A stretch of DNA of 64,000 nucleotides. It comes from Cyphellophora europaea CBS 101466 (taxonomy: Eukaryota; Ascomycota; Eurotiomycetes; Chaetothyriales; Cyphellophoraceae). The stretch covers positions 1,798,001 to 1,862,000 of the forward strand of contig NW_008481811.1 of assembly GCF_000365145.1 (NCBI RefSeq). Reading direction: 5' to 3'. A program made the translations under genes and the position numbers. Every line of letters begins with the position of its first letter. Position 1 is the stretch's first letter. This document shows positions 51,853 through 62,034 of this stretch, piece after piece. The notes under the pieces were generated by a model that searched no databases, had not been told where the DNA came from, and saw only the letters and a program-made list of their open reading frames with translations.

Positions 51853-52263
51853 TCGTTCAGCAGCCTCCTAGGAGATCTCACAGAGACAACCTTTCTGGAA
51901 GGGAGAACGCACTGCCACGTGTCTTCATCTTGCAGCAGCAGCATCATCAGCTGTGTGGTCGGAACTGCCCGTCGTTAAAGCAGGTAAAGGAATATGTCGC
52001 TCATTCAGGAATCAACCATTGTTAAAACATTGCGGATCTCTACGCACTAATTTCCCTTGTGCCCGGACTGCGACTGGCGGATCTCTCGAACGTCTCGCTT
52101 TTCAAGTCCCGACTGTTGTGATAATCTGGCTTGCTTCCAACGCAGTACTGACTGCGAGGTTATCGTGCGTTTGCTATTCGTTACACAGACACACGGGCTA
52201 GCCGCGAGGAGAAAATTGCAGGCATTCGTTCTTTCTCACACGTGCGGCTACACACAACACCCG
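51853..52263. other. Convergent intergenic region
   Basis: A 411-bp gap between the Ecl1-type gene (+) and the EEP hydrolase gene (-). A plus-strand frame with several Cys codons (from 52057) crosses into the antisense of the hydrolase and is not considered real. Confidence 0.45.
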
Positions 52264-53382
52264 CTATTCGACGACAGTATCGACAACGACAGCACGGTGA
52301 TCACTCACCCTCCCGTCGCTCCCATCTTCAAATGTGTTCGGCGTCACCGCGTACCCTTGCACGCCGCCTTTTCTGCTGCCATCAGACGAATTTGGCACAA
52401 AGAGGAAATCAATCCTTGTGGGACCCTCATCCACATCGCCCTCGCCATCAAAGCCGGTGTACGTGTTTTCCTCTCCCCATACCATGTCGTTACTCACCAC
52501 CATCCTTGCATCGACCAATCCGCTCTCTTTACTAGCAAGAATCTCGTACGCTTCATCACTCTGGGGCGAATTAAGATCCCCACCTACAACCCAGTAATCT
52601 GGCTCATACCTCTGCTTCAACTCGGCTAAAATGCTCAACAACAGCTTCGCGCTCTCCCGCCTTGCCACGACGCCCTGGTCATCGAAGTGCGTATTCAAGA
52701 AGAGAACCCTCCTGCCACGCCTCACACCATGACCCTCCTCTCCCTCTTCATCCTCCTCCCCGATCCCCCTCCCATCCCCCTTTCGAGCATCCAGCACCAC
52801 CGCCGTCGCCACCCTCACGCTTGCCGCATCCCACCCCCGCTTCCCCACACTCCCATCCTCATTCAACCACCGCGTCCCCCACCCCACCAGCTTCCACGCC
52901 TCCCTCCGGAACCACACTCCCTCGTACTCACCCGCCTGCTTGCCGTCATCGCGGCCCACGCCTAGTCCCTCCCAGCTGCGACCCAGGGCAGTTGATACGT
53001 CGCGGAACTGCTCGTGCAGGACTTCCTGCAAGAAGATGACCGTATGTGCAGGTGAGAAGCGCGGGCGCGTTAAATGCAGGAGCTGGCGCGCGAGGAGCTG
53101 CCGGCGGGTGGGGTTCCAGGGTGGCTCGGTGGGGAAGCGCTGGAAGGGGTTCGCGGCGTAGCGGATATTGTGGGAGATGATGCGGAGGGGGAGGGGTTGG
53201 TGGTGTGGAGATGTGATGGCTGTGGCGGGCGGCTGTTGGTCTGGCTTGAGCTGCATTGTAGCTGGGGAGATATGTGACTTCGGGGTGTTGTTAAGTGAAA
53301 GGACATCTGGGTGCGTGGACTGACGTTGATGCAAGAATGGAGTCAAGCCTCGGCCCGGACTTGGCAGGTACAAGCTTTCCAC
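52264..53382 (-). CDS. Endonuclease/exonuclease/phosphatase (EEP) family protein
   Basis: A single exon of 372 residues; a Met at residue 43 is an alternative start and would drop a Pro/His-rich leader. The EEP fold is shown by LPLRIISHNIRYAANPF, TVIFLQEVLHEQF (metal-binding Glu), VLFLNTHFDDQGVVARRESAK (catalytic His/Asp), DYWVVGGDLNSPQSDEAYE (Asn), TRIDFLFVP and VSDHRAVVVD (catalytic Asp-His). Fungal members of this type include secreted or cytosolic phosphodiesterases and nucleases of unknown substrate. No signal peptide is evident. The sense strand is C-rich at the 5' end (poly-C patches near 53100-53250 on the sense strand) and G-rich at 52730-52960. Confidence 0.88.
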   Translation of the reverse strand: MESLYLPSPGRGLTPFLHQRQSTHPDVLSLNNTPKSHISPATMQLKPDQQPPATAITSPHHQPLPLRIISHNIRYAANPFQRFPTEPPWNPTRRQLLARQLLHLTRPRFSPAHTVIFLQEVLHEQFRDVSTALGRSWEGLGVGRDDGKQAGEYEGVWFRREAWKLVGWGTRWLNEDGSVGKRGWDAASVRVATAVVLDARKGDGRGIGEEDEEGEEGHGVRRGRRVLFLNTHFDDQGVVARRESAKLLLSILAELKQRYEPDYWVVGGDLNSPQSDEAYEILASKESGLVDARMVVSNDMVWGEENTYTGFDGEGDVDEGPTRIDFLFVPNSSDGSRKGGVQGYAVTPNTFEDGSDGRVSDHRAVVVDTVVE

Positions 53383-54527
53383 GTCCGGCTCACCTTATCC
53401 TCGTCTTTCGTCCACCTTTTCGACTGAGTAACGAAGATGGCTGAGCAGTGAGCCTCGCACATGTCGTACGACTCTGACCTGGACTTGCGTGGTCATCCCG
53501 CATCGCCAACGTGTTCTCTCCATATATGGCCGGTTCGTTCCTGGAAAAGGATATCTGTGCCGAGGACTCCGACCCTTGTGTACGAAGACTACATCTGTCC
53601 CACCTCGTCTTGACTAAGTCATCGTGATTGAGCAGGGCGCAAAAAGACATGAGAATATCTACGTGAGTCAGCACAGGAGGCACTATCAGTATCTGCCCAA
53701 AGATGCTTCACCTGACACCTGTCGAATTTGCTTGCGAGTGCGATAAGGACGCTTTGCCCTCTGACTCACTGACGGGGTTGCCCGGTACGAAGAGGTCGAC
53801 ATCATGCTTGCGTGATAGCTCTTCAATCCTTGGCGATACGTGACGCCTGGCCTCCCATTTGCATGAAGCCCTCCACCAAGGCGTTCGGACTCGCAAGCCA
53901 GTATTTACCCAGCTATCCACTGCTGTTGGATGTTCGGACATCGTTAAAGAGTTCTGCCAAGTTGATCGCCTTCAAAATCTAGGCGGAGAAGTCTCGGAAG
54001 CTTGTGAGACGATCCATAGAACCACGTGGTCGCTTTCGCAATCCAGGACGGTAGGACTGAGGTAGGGCATGGTGTTTTGGAGGGGCATCGCGTTCGCTGC
54101 TCACCTCGATATCGATAAAAAGATGGACTCGGGCATTCGGAAGCGAAGATTTCAATCTCTTGAGACTCAAGCTTGTATAGATCGCCTTCGTGGGCGCGAG
54201 GGCGAAGTACGACCACTCCGCGCTACAGTGCAAGTCGCAGGATGTCGCGTTGTCTCAAAACAATGTCTTGACTGCCAACCTTCTAGAATTCGTCGATGCG
54301 TCGCCCTCGCGCACCACACGTGAGAAGGACCTCGTGAGGTCCCAAGCATACGCTCCTGCGGCACGAATATCGCACGAATGGCGGAGGACAAGCCTCTATG
54401 GGAGGGCATACTCATCAGTCCAGCAGCCGACCCAGACCAATCAGTCGCAACTTGGCGCGAGAAATGGTTGGTTTATACCCTTCATGATTTCAAATGAAGC
54501 GACGGAGCTCAAACCTCCTCCGTCAAG
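53383..54527. other. Intergenic region with unresolved minus-strand frames
   Basis: About 1.1 kb. Minus-strand frames at 53708-53941 and 53979-54233 contain fragments that look somewhat protein-like (PRIEELSRKHDVDLFVPG; SLSLKRLKSSLPNARVHLF) but could not be joined with certainty or assigned to a family. They may be pieces of a small gene or a decayed one. No repeat or transposon was recognised. Confidence 0.3.
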
Positions 54528-56152
54528 ATGTCCAATGTGTGGATTGCAGACTACGTCAAGTCCCGGCTTAGACAGCCAATTTTCACGGGGTTGTGGATAT
54601 GGGTGCGGACATCGGGTCGCGCAAGCAAGCTTTGGAGCAGTGTTCAACTACTCAGAGCAGCGTCCTGGCTGAGTCAAGGTGATACGGCCGACTTCCAGTT
54701 CTTCTTGGAAATCTTGGGTGCCAGTGCCCAGCAGTACTCCGTGGGAGGATTCTTCAATATCATGATTCCCTGTCTCAGCAACTTCAACGCCGGAACTCGC
54801 GACCTGGTGTTGGCATTGGTCGCCACACAGCGCAGCCTGTTGGCTCCCAGAGGCTCGAGCCACTCTTCAGCCAATATCCACGCACTCGAGCGCTTCAACA
54901 AGGCCCTCAAGCATCTCCCCCAACGGTCCGCTACCACTCCATCAGAGGTACTACAGGCATCCTGCATTCTGCTTAGCATGCTGGTACAATCTGCGACTCG
55001 ATCCAAAAGCTGCTGCAACTAGCATTCGCGTGGCTGAGGGCTTGTGTCACATGGATAGAGACACGAGGCTTAGATGTCGCGTCGAGTCAGCACGGAACGC
55101 AACTGACCCATAGGCCGTGAGAAACTATCGACACTCCACGTTTGCTACAATAGTGGCCGGGACCATAGCAAAGTGTCTCTTGGAACCCTCGGTCGATCGC
55201 GTCGCGCTGACTGCAGAATGACGTCTCCTTTCAGCTCGACTTACCTTCAGCACATGAGGTTTGTGGTATCCATTCAGAGACATTCACGACTTATCAAGTA
55301 GTCTGGAGGCACTTGCTCCGACCTACCACCACCTGATGGCAGCAAACCTGGCGTATCATGCACATATCGCTCAGGGTTGAGCACTCGCACAAAGCTTACT
55401 CGCCCGAGTTGACCAGATAGCCAAAACATTAGACGAAGCAACAGGTCAAGATGAAAGCATGGCCACCGCCATTGGCACGCTCTGGTACTGGCAACGCGAC
55501 TACCTTATCGGCCTGCACTGTCAGGTTCTCTCGAATTCCGAGATGTCTTGGGACGCATACACGCCTGACTTTGCCGCGCTAGTCGTATGGAAATCTCTCA
55601 CAGGGAGGATCGCAAGGACTCTCTCCCTTTGTATTTCGACCAACCGCAATGATCATTCAACCTTTATGGTTCACCGCCGTCCACTGTCGGACCCCCGACA
55701 CTCGAAGGCGGGCGATTGCCACTCTGCTGAAACATCACCGCAACGAGGTCGGTCTGGATAGCTGGTTCGCCGATTATGTGGCCAGGGAGCTCATGTACCT
55801 GGAAGAAGGAAGTCAAGTCGTCCACGATGCTTCAGACGTTCTGGAACGCGATCGAATCCTCTTGCGGGGCTTTGAATACGTGGATGACCAACTTTACCTG
55901 TGCTATATGTATGCCGCAAAGGTCGGGCTGCCTGGAGACATCGCTCTGCAGCGACACGCGCTCTCGATCCCTCAGGATCCTCACGGTACGGTGCAGTTGA
56001 GGAAACCGAATCGGGACGTTGAGCATTTGTACAGGGTGTTGGTATTGGAAGCGCAAGCGACGCCTCTGGTGGCGCCGAGAGGGTATCTCGTACCAATTTA
56101 CTGCGATGGAGAGTTTGTCGATATTGTAGTACCGACAGACCAGGACGCTTGA
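54528..56152 (+). pseudogene. Decayed Zn2Cys6-type (C6) transcription factor
   Basis: Three frames in succession encode the middle and C-terminal parts typical of fungal C6 regulators: frame 1 (about 54660-54975) TADFQFFLEILG, GGFFNIMIPCLSNFNAGTR, LERFNKALKHLP and PSEVLQASCILLSML; frame 2 (about 54980-55590) WYNLRLDPKAAATSIRVAEGL, ALAQSLLARVDQIAKTLDEA, IGTLWYWQRDYLIGLHCQV and SEMSWDAYTPDFAAL; frame 3 (about 55590-56152) IIQPLWFTAVHCRTPDTRRRAIATLL, then RNEVGLDSWFADYV. In frame 2 there are stops at 55111-55113 and 55378-55380. Plausible introns do not cover the frame 1/2 and 2/3 changes without removing conserved parts. No zinc cluster was found upstream. It is most likely an inactive, truncated copy; a mis-spliced active gene is the alternative. 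Confidence 0.55.
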
Positions 56153-56317
56153 CCAGAATAGTGTTCAACCAGGTCTGAATTGACCGACTCACGAATAGAC
56201 TGGATGGTGTCATTTCACCACTGCCCAGACTTCATCGGTCATTAGAAATGATATCTACATCACGCAACCAACCATTCTACTCGTTCACCTACACCTTCGG
56301 AATCCATCTATACAAGG

Positions 56318-57670
56318 ATGCGGCTCCTACACACCTCCACACTAACATTCAATGAGTTCTTCTCCAGCGACACTCCCGTCTACGCAATCCTCTCACACCG
56401 ATGGAACGCCGCGCCCTCCTCGGAAACCAGCTACCAGGAGTTCCTCGTTGCCCGCCAGGAATTTCCGGATGCAAGCTCCGTCGGCGGCGATGCCTTCAGG
56501 GAGCAGTACCGCAACGCGCACGCCACGCATCCAGGCCTCTGGAAGATCGTGCAGGCGTGCGCGCTCGCACGGGTCGATGTCATCAAATGGATCTGGATCG
56601 ATACCTGCTGTATAGACAAGAGCAGCAGCGCCGAGCTCAGCGAGGCCATCAACAGTATGTTCGGTTGGTACCGGGAGAGCTTCTTCTGCTATGCTTTCCT
56701 GAACGACGTGTCGCCGGTAGCGCCAAATGAGAGCGTGGCCAAGAGCGCGTGGTGAGTCTTTTGCCGCTACCACTTTTTTGCAGTACGGCCTGATCAATCG
56801 GCCCGTGTGTTTGCCTCTCACCTAATTCCCGCTTTGCTGACGGTGCCGCCACGTCGGTGTAGGCACACCCGCGGATGGACGTTACAGGAGCTGCTGGCGC
56901 CCCAGCATATGGCGTTTTATGACGCCGAGTGGACGCGCATCGGCTCTCGCCGGGAATTGGCAGGAGAGATCGCCGCGGCCACGGGCATCGATGCAAGTTA
57001 CCTCATACACGGCCCTTATTATGACAGCAGTGATGATCGCGAGCCATTCCAGGACGTGTGCGTTGCCACCAAGATGAGTTGGTTGGCTCGCCGGCAGACC
57101 AGTCGGGTGGAAGATATGGCGTACTGCATGCTGGGCATCTTCGGCGTGAACATGCCGCTGCTATATGGTGAGGGTACGAAGGCATTCATGCGGCTACAGC
57201 TAGAAGTGCTGCGTAAGAGTGACGATGAGAGTCTATTTGCATGGTGTTATCATGAGGGGTATGATGTAGAAAAGCGTGGTGGGATGCTCGCGCCGTGGCC
57301 TTGGGCTTTCGAAGAGAGCCGGAATGTGAGGCGCTATAGCGAAGGGCGGCACGAAGCAAGCAGATTGCCGTATGCTATGACGAACAAGGGTCTGGAGTTT
57401 CGGGTGCTAGTGGAGCAGTGGGCAGGGGAAGCAGATGAGGTCGAGGGGTCGGTGGTAGAGGTAGGTTTGAACTGCTTTTTGCAGTCAAAGAACGGGCCCA
57501 ACTCAGTCTGGATCACCTTGATGAGGGAGCGAAAGGCATGGGCGAGGGTGGAAAGGGAGACGATCAAGGCGAGGCCGCATCTGTATACTGCTGTGAGGAG
57601 GATGGGCAGTGTACCTTACGGAGCCGAGACCCGGACTGTCACTTTTTATGTGCGGCAGCCCGGCCTGTAA
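56318..57670 (+). CDS. HET-domain (heterokaryon incompatibility-like) protein
   Basis: Exons 56318-56751 and 56863-57670 with a 111-nt intron give 413 residues. The HET domain starts MRLLHTSTLTFNEFF, with YAILSHRWN and ending around WIWIDTCCIDKSSSAELSEAINSMFGWY, and the splice rebuilds SAWHTRGWTLQELLAPQHMAFYDAEW, both strongly conserved HET blocks. The second part (TSRVEDMAYCMLGIFGVNMPLLYGEGTKAFMRLQ, DESLFAWCY) belongs to the DUF8212-like region often fused to HET domains. HET genes act in vegetative incompatibility and innate-type recognition in filamentous fungi; most are uncharacterised, and a role here is inferred. The gene lies next to the decayed C6 regulator, a turnover-prone neighbourhood. 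Confidence 0.93.
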
Positions 57671-58081
57671 CGTTTTCCATTTCCAAAGATTGATCGTGTG
57701 TTCATTTGATTGAGATTCCGAGGTATAGTCCGGAAAATACTACGAGTGGGAAGTACTACTGAGTAGGATTAGCGTGGTAGAGCTGCTCGCGTAGCCTGGC
57801 TAACTTGGATTAGTCTACCTCTACTCTAATAGGTAGTATGCGGGTGCCTACAAGGCATCCCAAACTCCCCGCCTCAAACTTCCTTCAACCCCCGCAGCTG
57901 GAGGCATCGTTGGCTAAAATAAATAGCCGCCGGCTTCTAGAAAATATCATGATTGAACCACAGCGGGGTACGTGGTAACCCTAAAGCTTCACCCCGCACA
58001 TTCTACCGATAGGCGAGATCGAATGTAGATATAGCTCGGAGGTTTTCTCTGGTTCTTCTGAGGTATGTGAAAGACAGCGCG
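57671..58081. other. Intergenic region, no gene seen
   Basis: A 411-bp gap between the HET gene and the esterase gene, both on the plus strand. A short imperfect inverted repeat (GGGTGCC ... GGCATCCC, about 57842-57862) may be a terminator-like hairpin but is not convincing. Confidence 0.35.
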
Positions 58082-59671
58082 ATGAAGAACATCTGGATCT
58101 TGGCAGCAATACAGCTATGCGTGGCGTCAGCAAATGCATCGCTTGAGCAAACATGCATGTCCTTCGACCCCACAGAGTACTTGACCAATACGACGCTTCG
58201 CCTGCACGAGTATATCCGTGCCAACACCACCATCTCACTTCCGGGCATGGATGCATCCTGCAGCCGATCCAAGCAGCTAATACCCACCGATGTCTGTCGA
58301 GTAGCTCTCACCGTGCCCACGAGCAACCGCTCCTCCTTCATTATGGAGCTCTTCTTGCCCGATGAAGCTACCTGGACCGGCCGTCTCCTTGGCACTGGCA
58401 ATGGAGGTATCGATGGCTGCATCAAGTATGAGGATATTGCGTATAGCCTTAACCACGGTTTCGCGGTCACAGGTACCAACAACGGCCACAACGGGACTGG
58501 AGGAAAGGATTTTTTGGGTAATTCGGACGTTATACTGGACTTCTCTTGGAGGGCGCTGCACATGGCCGCTGAAGCTGGGAAGACACTAGTCGAGGCGTTT
58601 TACGGCAAGCCTCACGATCAGAGCTACTATCTCGGCTGCTCCGGTGGCGGTAGGCAGGGGATACAAGCCGCAGGTTTGTTTCCGGAGGACTATGATGGGA
58701 TATTGGTCGGTGCCCCGGCGCTCAACTTCAACTATATGTCGGCATGGCGTGCCAGATTCTTCGTCCTCACGGGTGCAGCGAACAGCTCGGGTTTCATCGA
58801 CGCGGCAACGTGGGAAGGTCTCATTCACGACGAGGTCCTGAGGCAGTGTGATGACCTGGACGGTGCGAGTGACGGCATACTGGCCGACCCAAATTTGTGT
58901 GTAGCGGTGTTTCGACCAGAGGCACTGCTGTGTGGCACCATGAATGCAACCAACTGCTTGACGATTCATCAAGTCGAAACTGTCAGGCAGGTATTTAGTC
59001 CACTGTATGGTGTCACTGGGCAGCTGATCTACCCACCATTGGCCCCTGGCGCGGAAGTTGATGCCACAGATCGTCTGTTATCCGGCTCACCCTTCCCATA
59101 CTCGGTCGATTGGTACCGCTACGCCGTATACAATGACTCGAGCTGGGATCCTGCGTCATGGACAATCAATGACATCGCTCCTGCAGACGAGATCAATCCG
59201 GGCAACGCACGTACCTGGCCATCCAACCTTTCCCCGCTCCGCGATGCCGGAACCAAGCTACTCATCTACCACGGTGGTGCGGATCAGCAGATCACGGGCT
59301 TCGATACTGAGAGATGGTATAACTACCTGTCGACGCAGATGGATGCGACGAGCGAGGAGCTGGATGATTTTCTGCGCTTCTTCAGGGTACCTGGCATGGG
59401 CCATTGTGGTGACGGCATTGGTGCATGGCAGATCGGCCAGAATGGTGCCGGTGCGAACGGGACGCTTTACGATGCGGAGCACAACGTTCTGGCAGCGCTA
59501 GTCAACTGGGTGGAAGAGGGCAAAGCGCCCGAGGCAGTCCTCGGGACTAAATTCAATAACGATAGCGCGGCCGAAGGTGTGGCTCTGACACGGTGGCACT
59601 GCCGGTATCCTCTCCGCAGTACCTATCTAGGAGGCGATGCAGCGCTGGCCACGAGTTGGACTTGTAGGTAG
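58082..59671 (+). CDS. Secreted tannase/feruloyl esterase family protein
   Basis: A single exon of 529 residues from the ATG at 58082 (an earlier in-frame ATG at 58067 is less likely). A signal peptide (MKNIWILAAIQLCVASANA) is followed by the tannase/feruloyl esterase fold. The nucleophile elbow is GCSGGGRQGIQAAGLFPEDYDG with the active Ser in CSGGG, and later a calcium-binding-like loop CDDLDGASDGILADPNLC and the acid/base region LIYHGGADQQI and MGHCGDGIG, where the His and Cys of the CS-D-HC type are present. Multiple N-glycosylation sites fit secretion. Members hydrolyse ester bonds in tannins or feruloylated plant cell wall polymers; which of the two cannot be decided. The G/C-balanced codon use is normal. 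Confidence 0.95.
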   Translation: MKNIWILAAIQLCVASANASLEQTCMSFDPTEYLTNTTLRLHEYIRANTTISLPGMDASCSRSKQLIPTDVCRVALTVPTSNRSSFIMELFLPDEATWTGRLLGTGNGGIDGCIKYEDIAYSLNHGFAVTGTNNGHNGTGGKDFLGNSDVILDFSWRALHMAAEAGKTLVEAFYGKPHDQSYYLGCSGGGRQGIQAAGLFPEDYDGILVGAPALNFNYMSAWRARFFVLTGAANSSGFIDAATWEGLIHDEVLRQCDDLDGASDGILADPNLCVAVFRPEALLCGTMNATNCLTIHQVETVRQVFSPLYGVTGQLIYPPLAPGAEVDATDRLLSGSPFPYSVDWYRYAVYNDSSWDPASWTINDIAPADEINPGNARTWPSNLSPLRDAGTKLLIYHGGADQQITGFDTERWYNYLSTQMDATSEELDDFLRFFRVPGMGHCGDGIGAWQIGQNGAGANGTLYDAEHNVLAALVNWVEEGKAPEAVLGTKFNNDSAAEGVALTRWHCRYPLRSTYLGGDAALATSWTCR

Positions 59672-60168
59672 TACATGTCCATGGGTGAGCGCAATACAAA
59701 CCTATGTAGTCAGATGTCACTGATGCATCGGATCTCACACGAGTCCAGCATTGGACTACTCGCGCGACCGTGTAGAGGACATATAGTAACCACGGTAGTG
59801 CATGAATTGATCTGCCGGGTGTAACTAGGATCTACATCTCGCTTAGTCCGGGCCGCTGCCAACAAACCAATCCTATACACTTAAAGAGATCGCGATGACG
59901 ATTGATCACCAACTGTCATTGCCATCGTCATGCGAGTCGTACGGACCTCTTTTCCGCAATGTCAAGAAACCAGGAACTTACGCTCGCTCGCCGTGATGCC
60001 GCGACCGCGCCACCAGCTTCGCTGCAACATCGATCACAGCAGGGAAACACGCGATATTTCCCGACCATTCGACAAACCCGGACTCTTTCATCATTTTCAT
60101 TATATTCTGCAGTATCTGTGTCTTCCCACGAGCGTTTCCGCACTCCCGTCATTCGATAAGTGTTGGCC
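59672..60168. other. Intergenic region, no gene seen
   Basis: A 497-bp gap between the esterase and the Cys-rich surface protein gene. Frames here lack features, and no exon encoding a signal peptide for the downstream gene was found. Confidence 0.4.
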
Positions 60169-61292
60169 ATGTCAGGAGAGGATGACCCCTTTGTCTCCTT
60201 TGGACGATGCTATTTCGACGACAGTGGCGACGAGGCCCCAGACCGATTTATACCCTGCGGAAATGTCAACTTTGGCAATGTGACGTGCTGCGAAAGCCAA
60301 GACATGTGTCTGTCTTCGAACGCCTGCTACAATGGCCAGTACGGCATGACTTATGTCGCTGGTTGCACGGACGATAGCTATTCGGATGATTCGTGTCCGC
60401 CCAAGGGCAACTACGCCGGTAAGTTTTGTGATCTTACATAAAGGCACACGTATGACTGACATGGCCAGGCGATGCGTGGATGGGCGTCACCTACTGCAAT
60501 GGGACCTCGAATGAATGGGTCGGCTGTGAGGACAACAGAGGCTCCGGAACAGTAACAACTACTAATCCCTGTTGGTGTCCTGAGACCTCTCGAACGGCTG
60601 CCTTCAGCGGGGCTTCATCACTTGACAATGTCGTCAGTCTTGGAAGGGCGACCCTAGAGAGCGTAGATTGGCAAGGCGGCTTTGCCCCATCTACGGAATC
60701 GAGGGATGGCGGGCAACCTTCAGCCAGCTCTGGCAGCGGTGCTAGCAGTGGCTCAAGACCTGCCAGTACTTCAGCCGGAACTACAACACGATCCACCACG
60801 GTCGATGGGACACCAACTATGACCACAGCTGTAGTCTCCACAACGATAGGCTCTTCAGCCGATGATGCAACTGACGGCGAGAGTAGTGGACTCGGTACTG
60901 GGGCAAAGGCTGGAATAGGCGTTGGCGCAGGCTTAGGATTCGTCGCCGCTGTCGCCCTCCTAGTCTTCGCCCTGATGCGATGGGGCAAGCGTGGGAAACC
61001 TTCCCCAAAAGCCGCATCGGAGTCAGACGAATACCGCCCTACTCCAAGACAAACAACGGCCCTCTACAGTCAGCCCCCAGATCCACAAGCGGCGTTTTTA
61101 GGTCATAAGACAGAGCTTGACGCAGTGGGCACCACGACAACAGCGTCCACACCATCGCCACGGCGCGACGAGTTTAACAGGCCTAGATCGGAAGTCGAAG
61201 GTAGTCCGGCTAAGGGAGCGGATGGCCGGCCACTCAAGGATGGAGGCTGGGAGATGCCCGGGCAAATGGGTACGATTCATGAGATGCCATAA
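60169..61292 (+). CDS. Cys-rich single-pass membrane protein
   Basis: Exons 60169-60418 and 60469-61292 with a 50-nt intron give 357 residues. The N-terminal region has a Cys pattern (GRCYFDDSGDEAP, CGNVNFGNVTCCESQDMCLSSNACYN, GCTDDSYSDDSCPP, GVTYCNGTSNEWVGCEDNRG, NPCWCPETSRTAAF) typical of a group of fungal membrane-anchored proteins of unknown function. A Ser/Thr-rich stalk and GTGAKAGIGVGAGLGF with one membrane helix (about 245-268) come next, then basic residues and a Pro-rich cytoplasmic tail of about 95 residues. No N-terminal signal peptide is visible, so export probably uses the internal helix. The stalk-helix junction GAKAG-x-x-VG is shared with the protein at 41609-42599. Confidence 0.8.
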
Positions 61293-62034
61293 TGCTTCAC
61301 TGTCTCGCAGAGTCTAAGAAAGTCCTGGTTCCTATCTGGTACCATTAATCATTTGCGTGGAATGCTTGAAACAAAGACCACATCCAGGAAGCAAGGCTTC
61401 GGCCCCCGGAGCCCACTTGCTGAGATGTTGATTGCTTTTTTCTTTGTAACTTTGGATCTCGAAAGACCACTGTACAGTCGTTGATCCACTAGCACTGTGT
61501 AGCACGTCAGTGCCTCTGTCTAGCATGGATTGGCATCTACACTAAAATCAGCTGCATCGGAGTACGGCGTTCATCTACATGGACGCCAGCTACCTGTACG
61601 ACGAGACATAAATATTTTTATAGTCCAGGGTCGGACCACAAGCAGCAAAGTCTCATTGGCGAGCTCCGACAGCTGCTCTCTGCAGTATAGGTGTACACAT
61701 GTCTCTATCAGCTTGAATATGCTACTCTAGTGACTACATATCGATAACTATAACCTCCTCTCTAAAGCTGACGGCTTTATCACGGGATATGCCAAGCCTT
61801 CATTCACTGCAGTGCCTGCAGGCTGGCGCCTCATTTGCATCCAGTGCGGGTACGCCAAGAACTGTTGCTCAACTCTGCTGCGACCTCAGCTGTATTATGA
61901 ATCTGACACTTAACCTGGCAGTTGCCCACCGACGAGTACACTATCCGGAGGAACGGAGATAGTTACGGGGCACGGTCGCCGACTCACGATCATCAATCGT
62001 GTAGCTCGTTGAGACAAGGGCACGGGCTAACAAG
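61293..62034. other. Intergenic region, no gene seen
   Basis: About 0.74 kb between the Cys-rich gene and guanine deaminase, both on the plus strand. Only short frames; no repeat or site recognised. Confidence 0.45.

Noticed and set aside
52057..52629. A plus-strand frame with several Cys codons near its start (CPDCDW), suggesting a zinc protein.
   Set aside because: Most of the frame is antisense to the EEP hydrolase, and the Cys part is not supported by splice sites or family pattern.
54190..54672. A frame with a CPMCG...GCGYGCGH Cys pattern upstream of the decayed regulator, as a possible zinc-cluster domain.
   Set aside because: The spacing does not fit a Zn2Cys6 cluster, a C2H2 finger or a RING, and the frame ends before the regulator segments.
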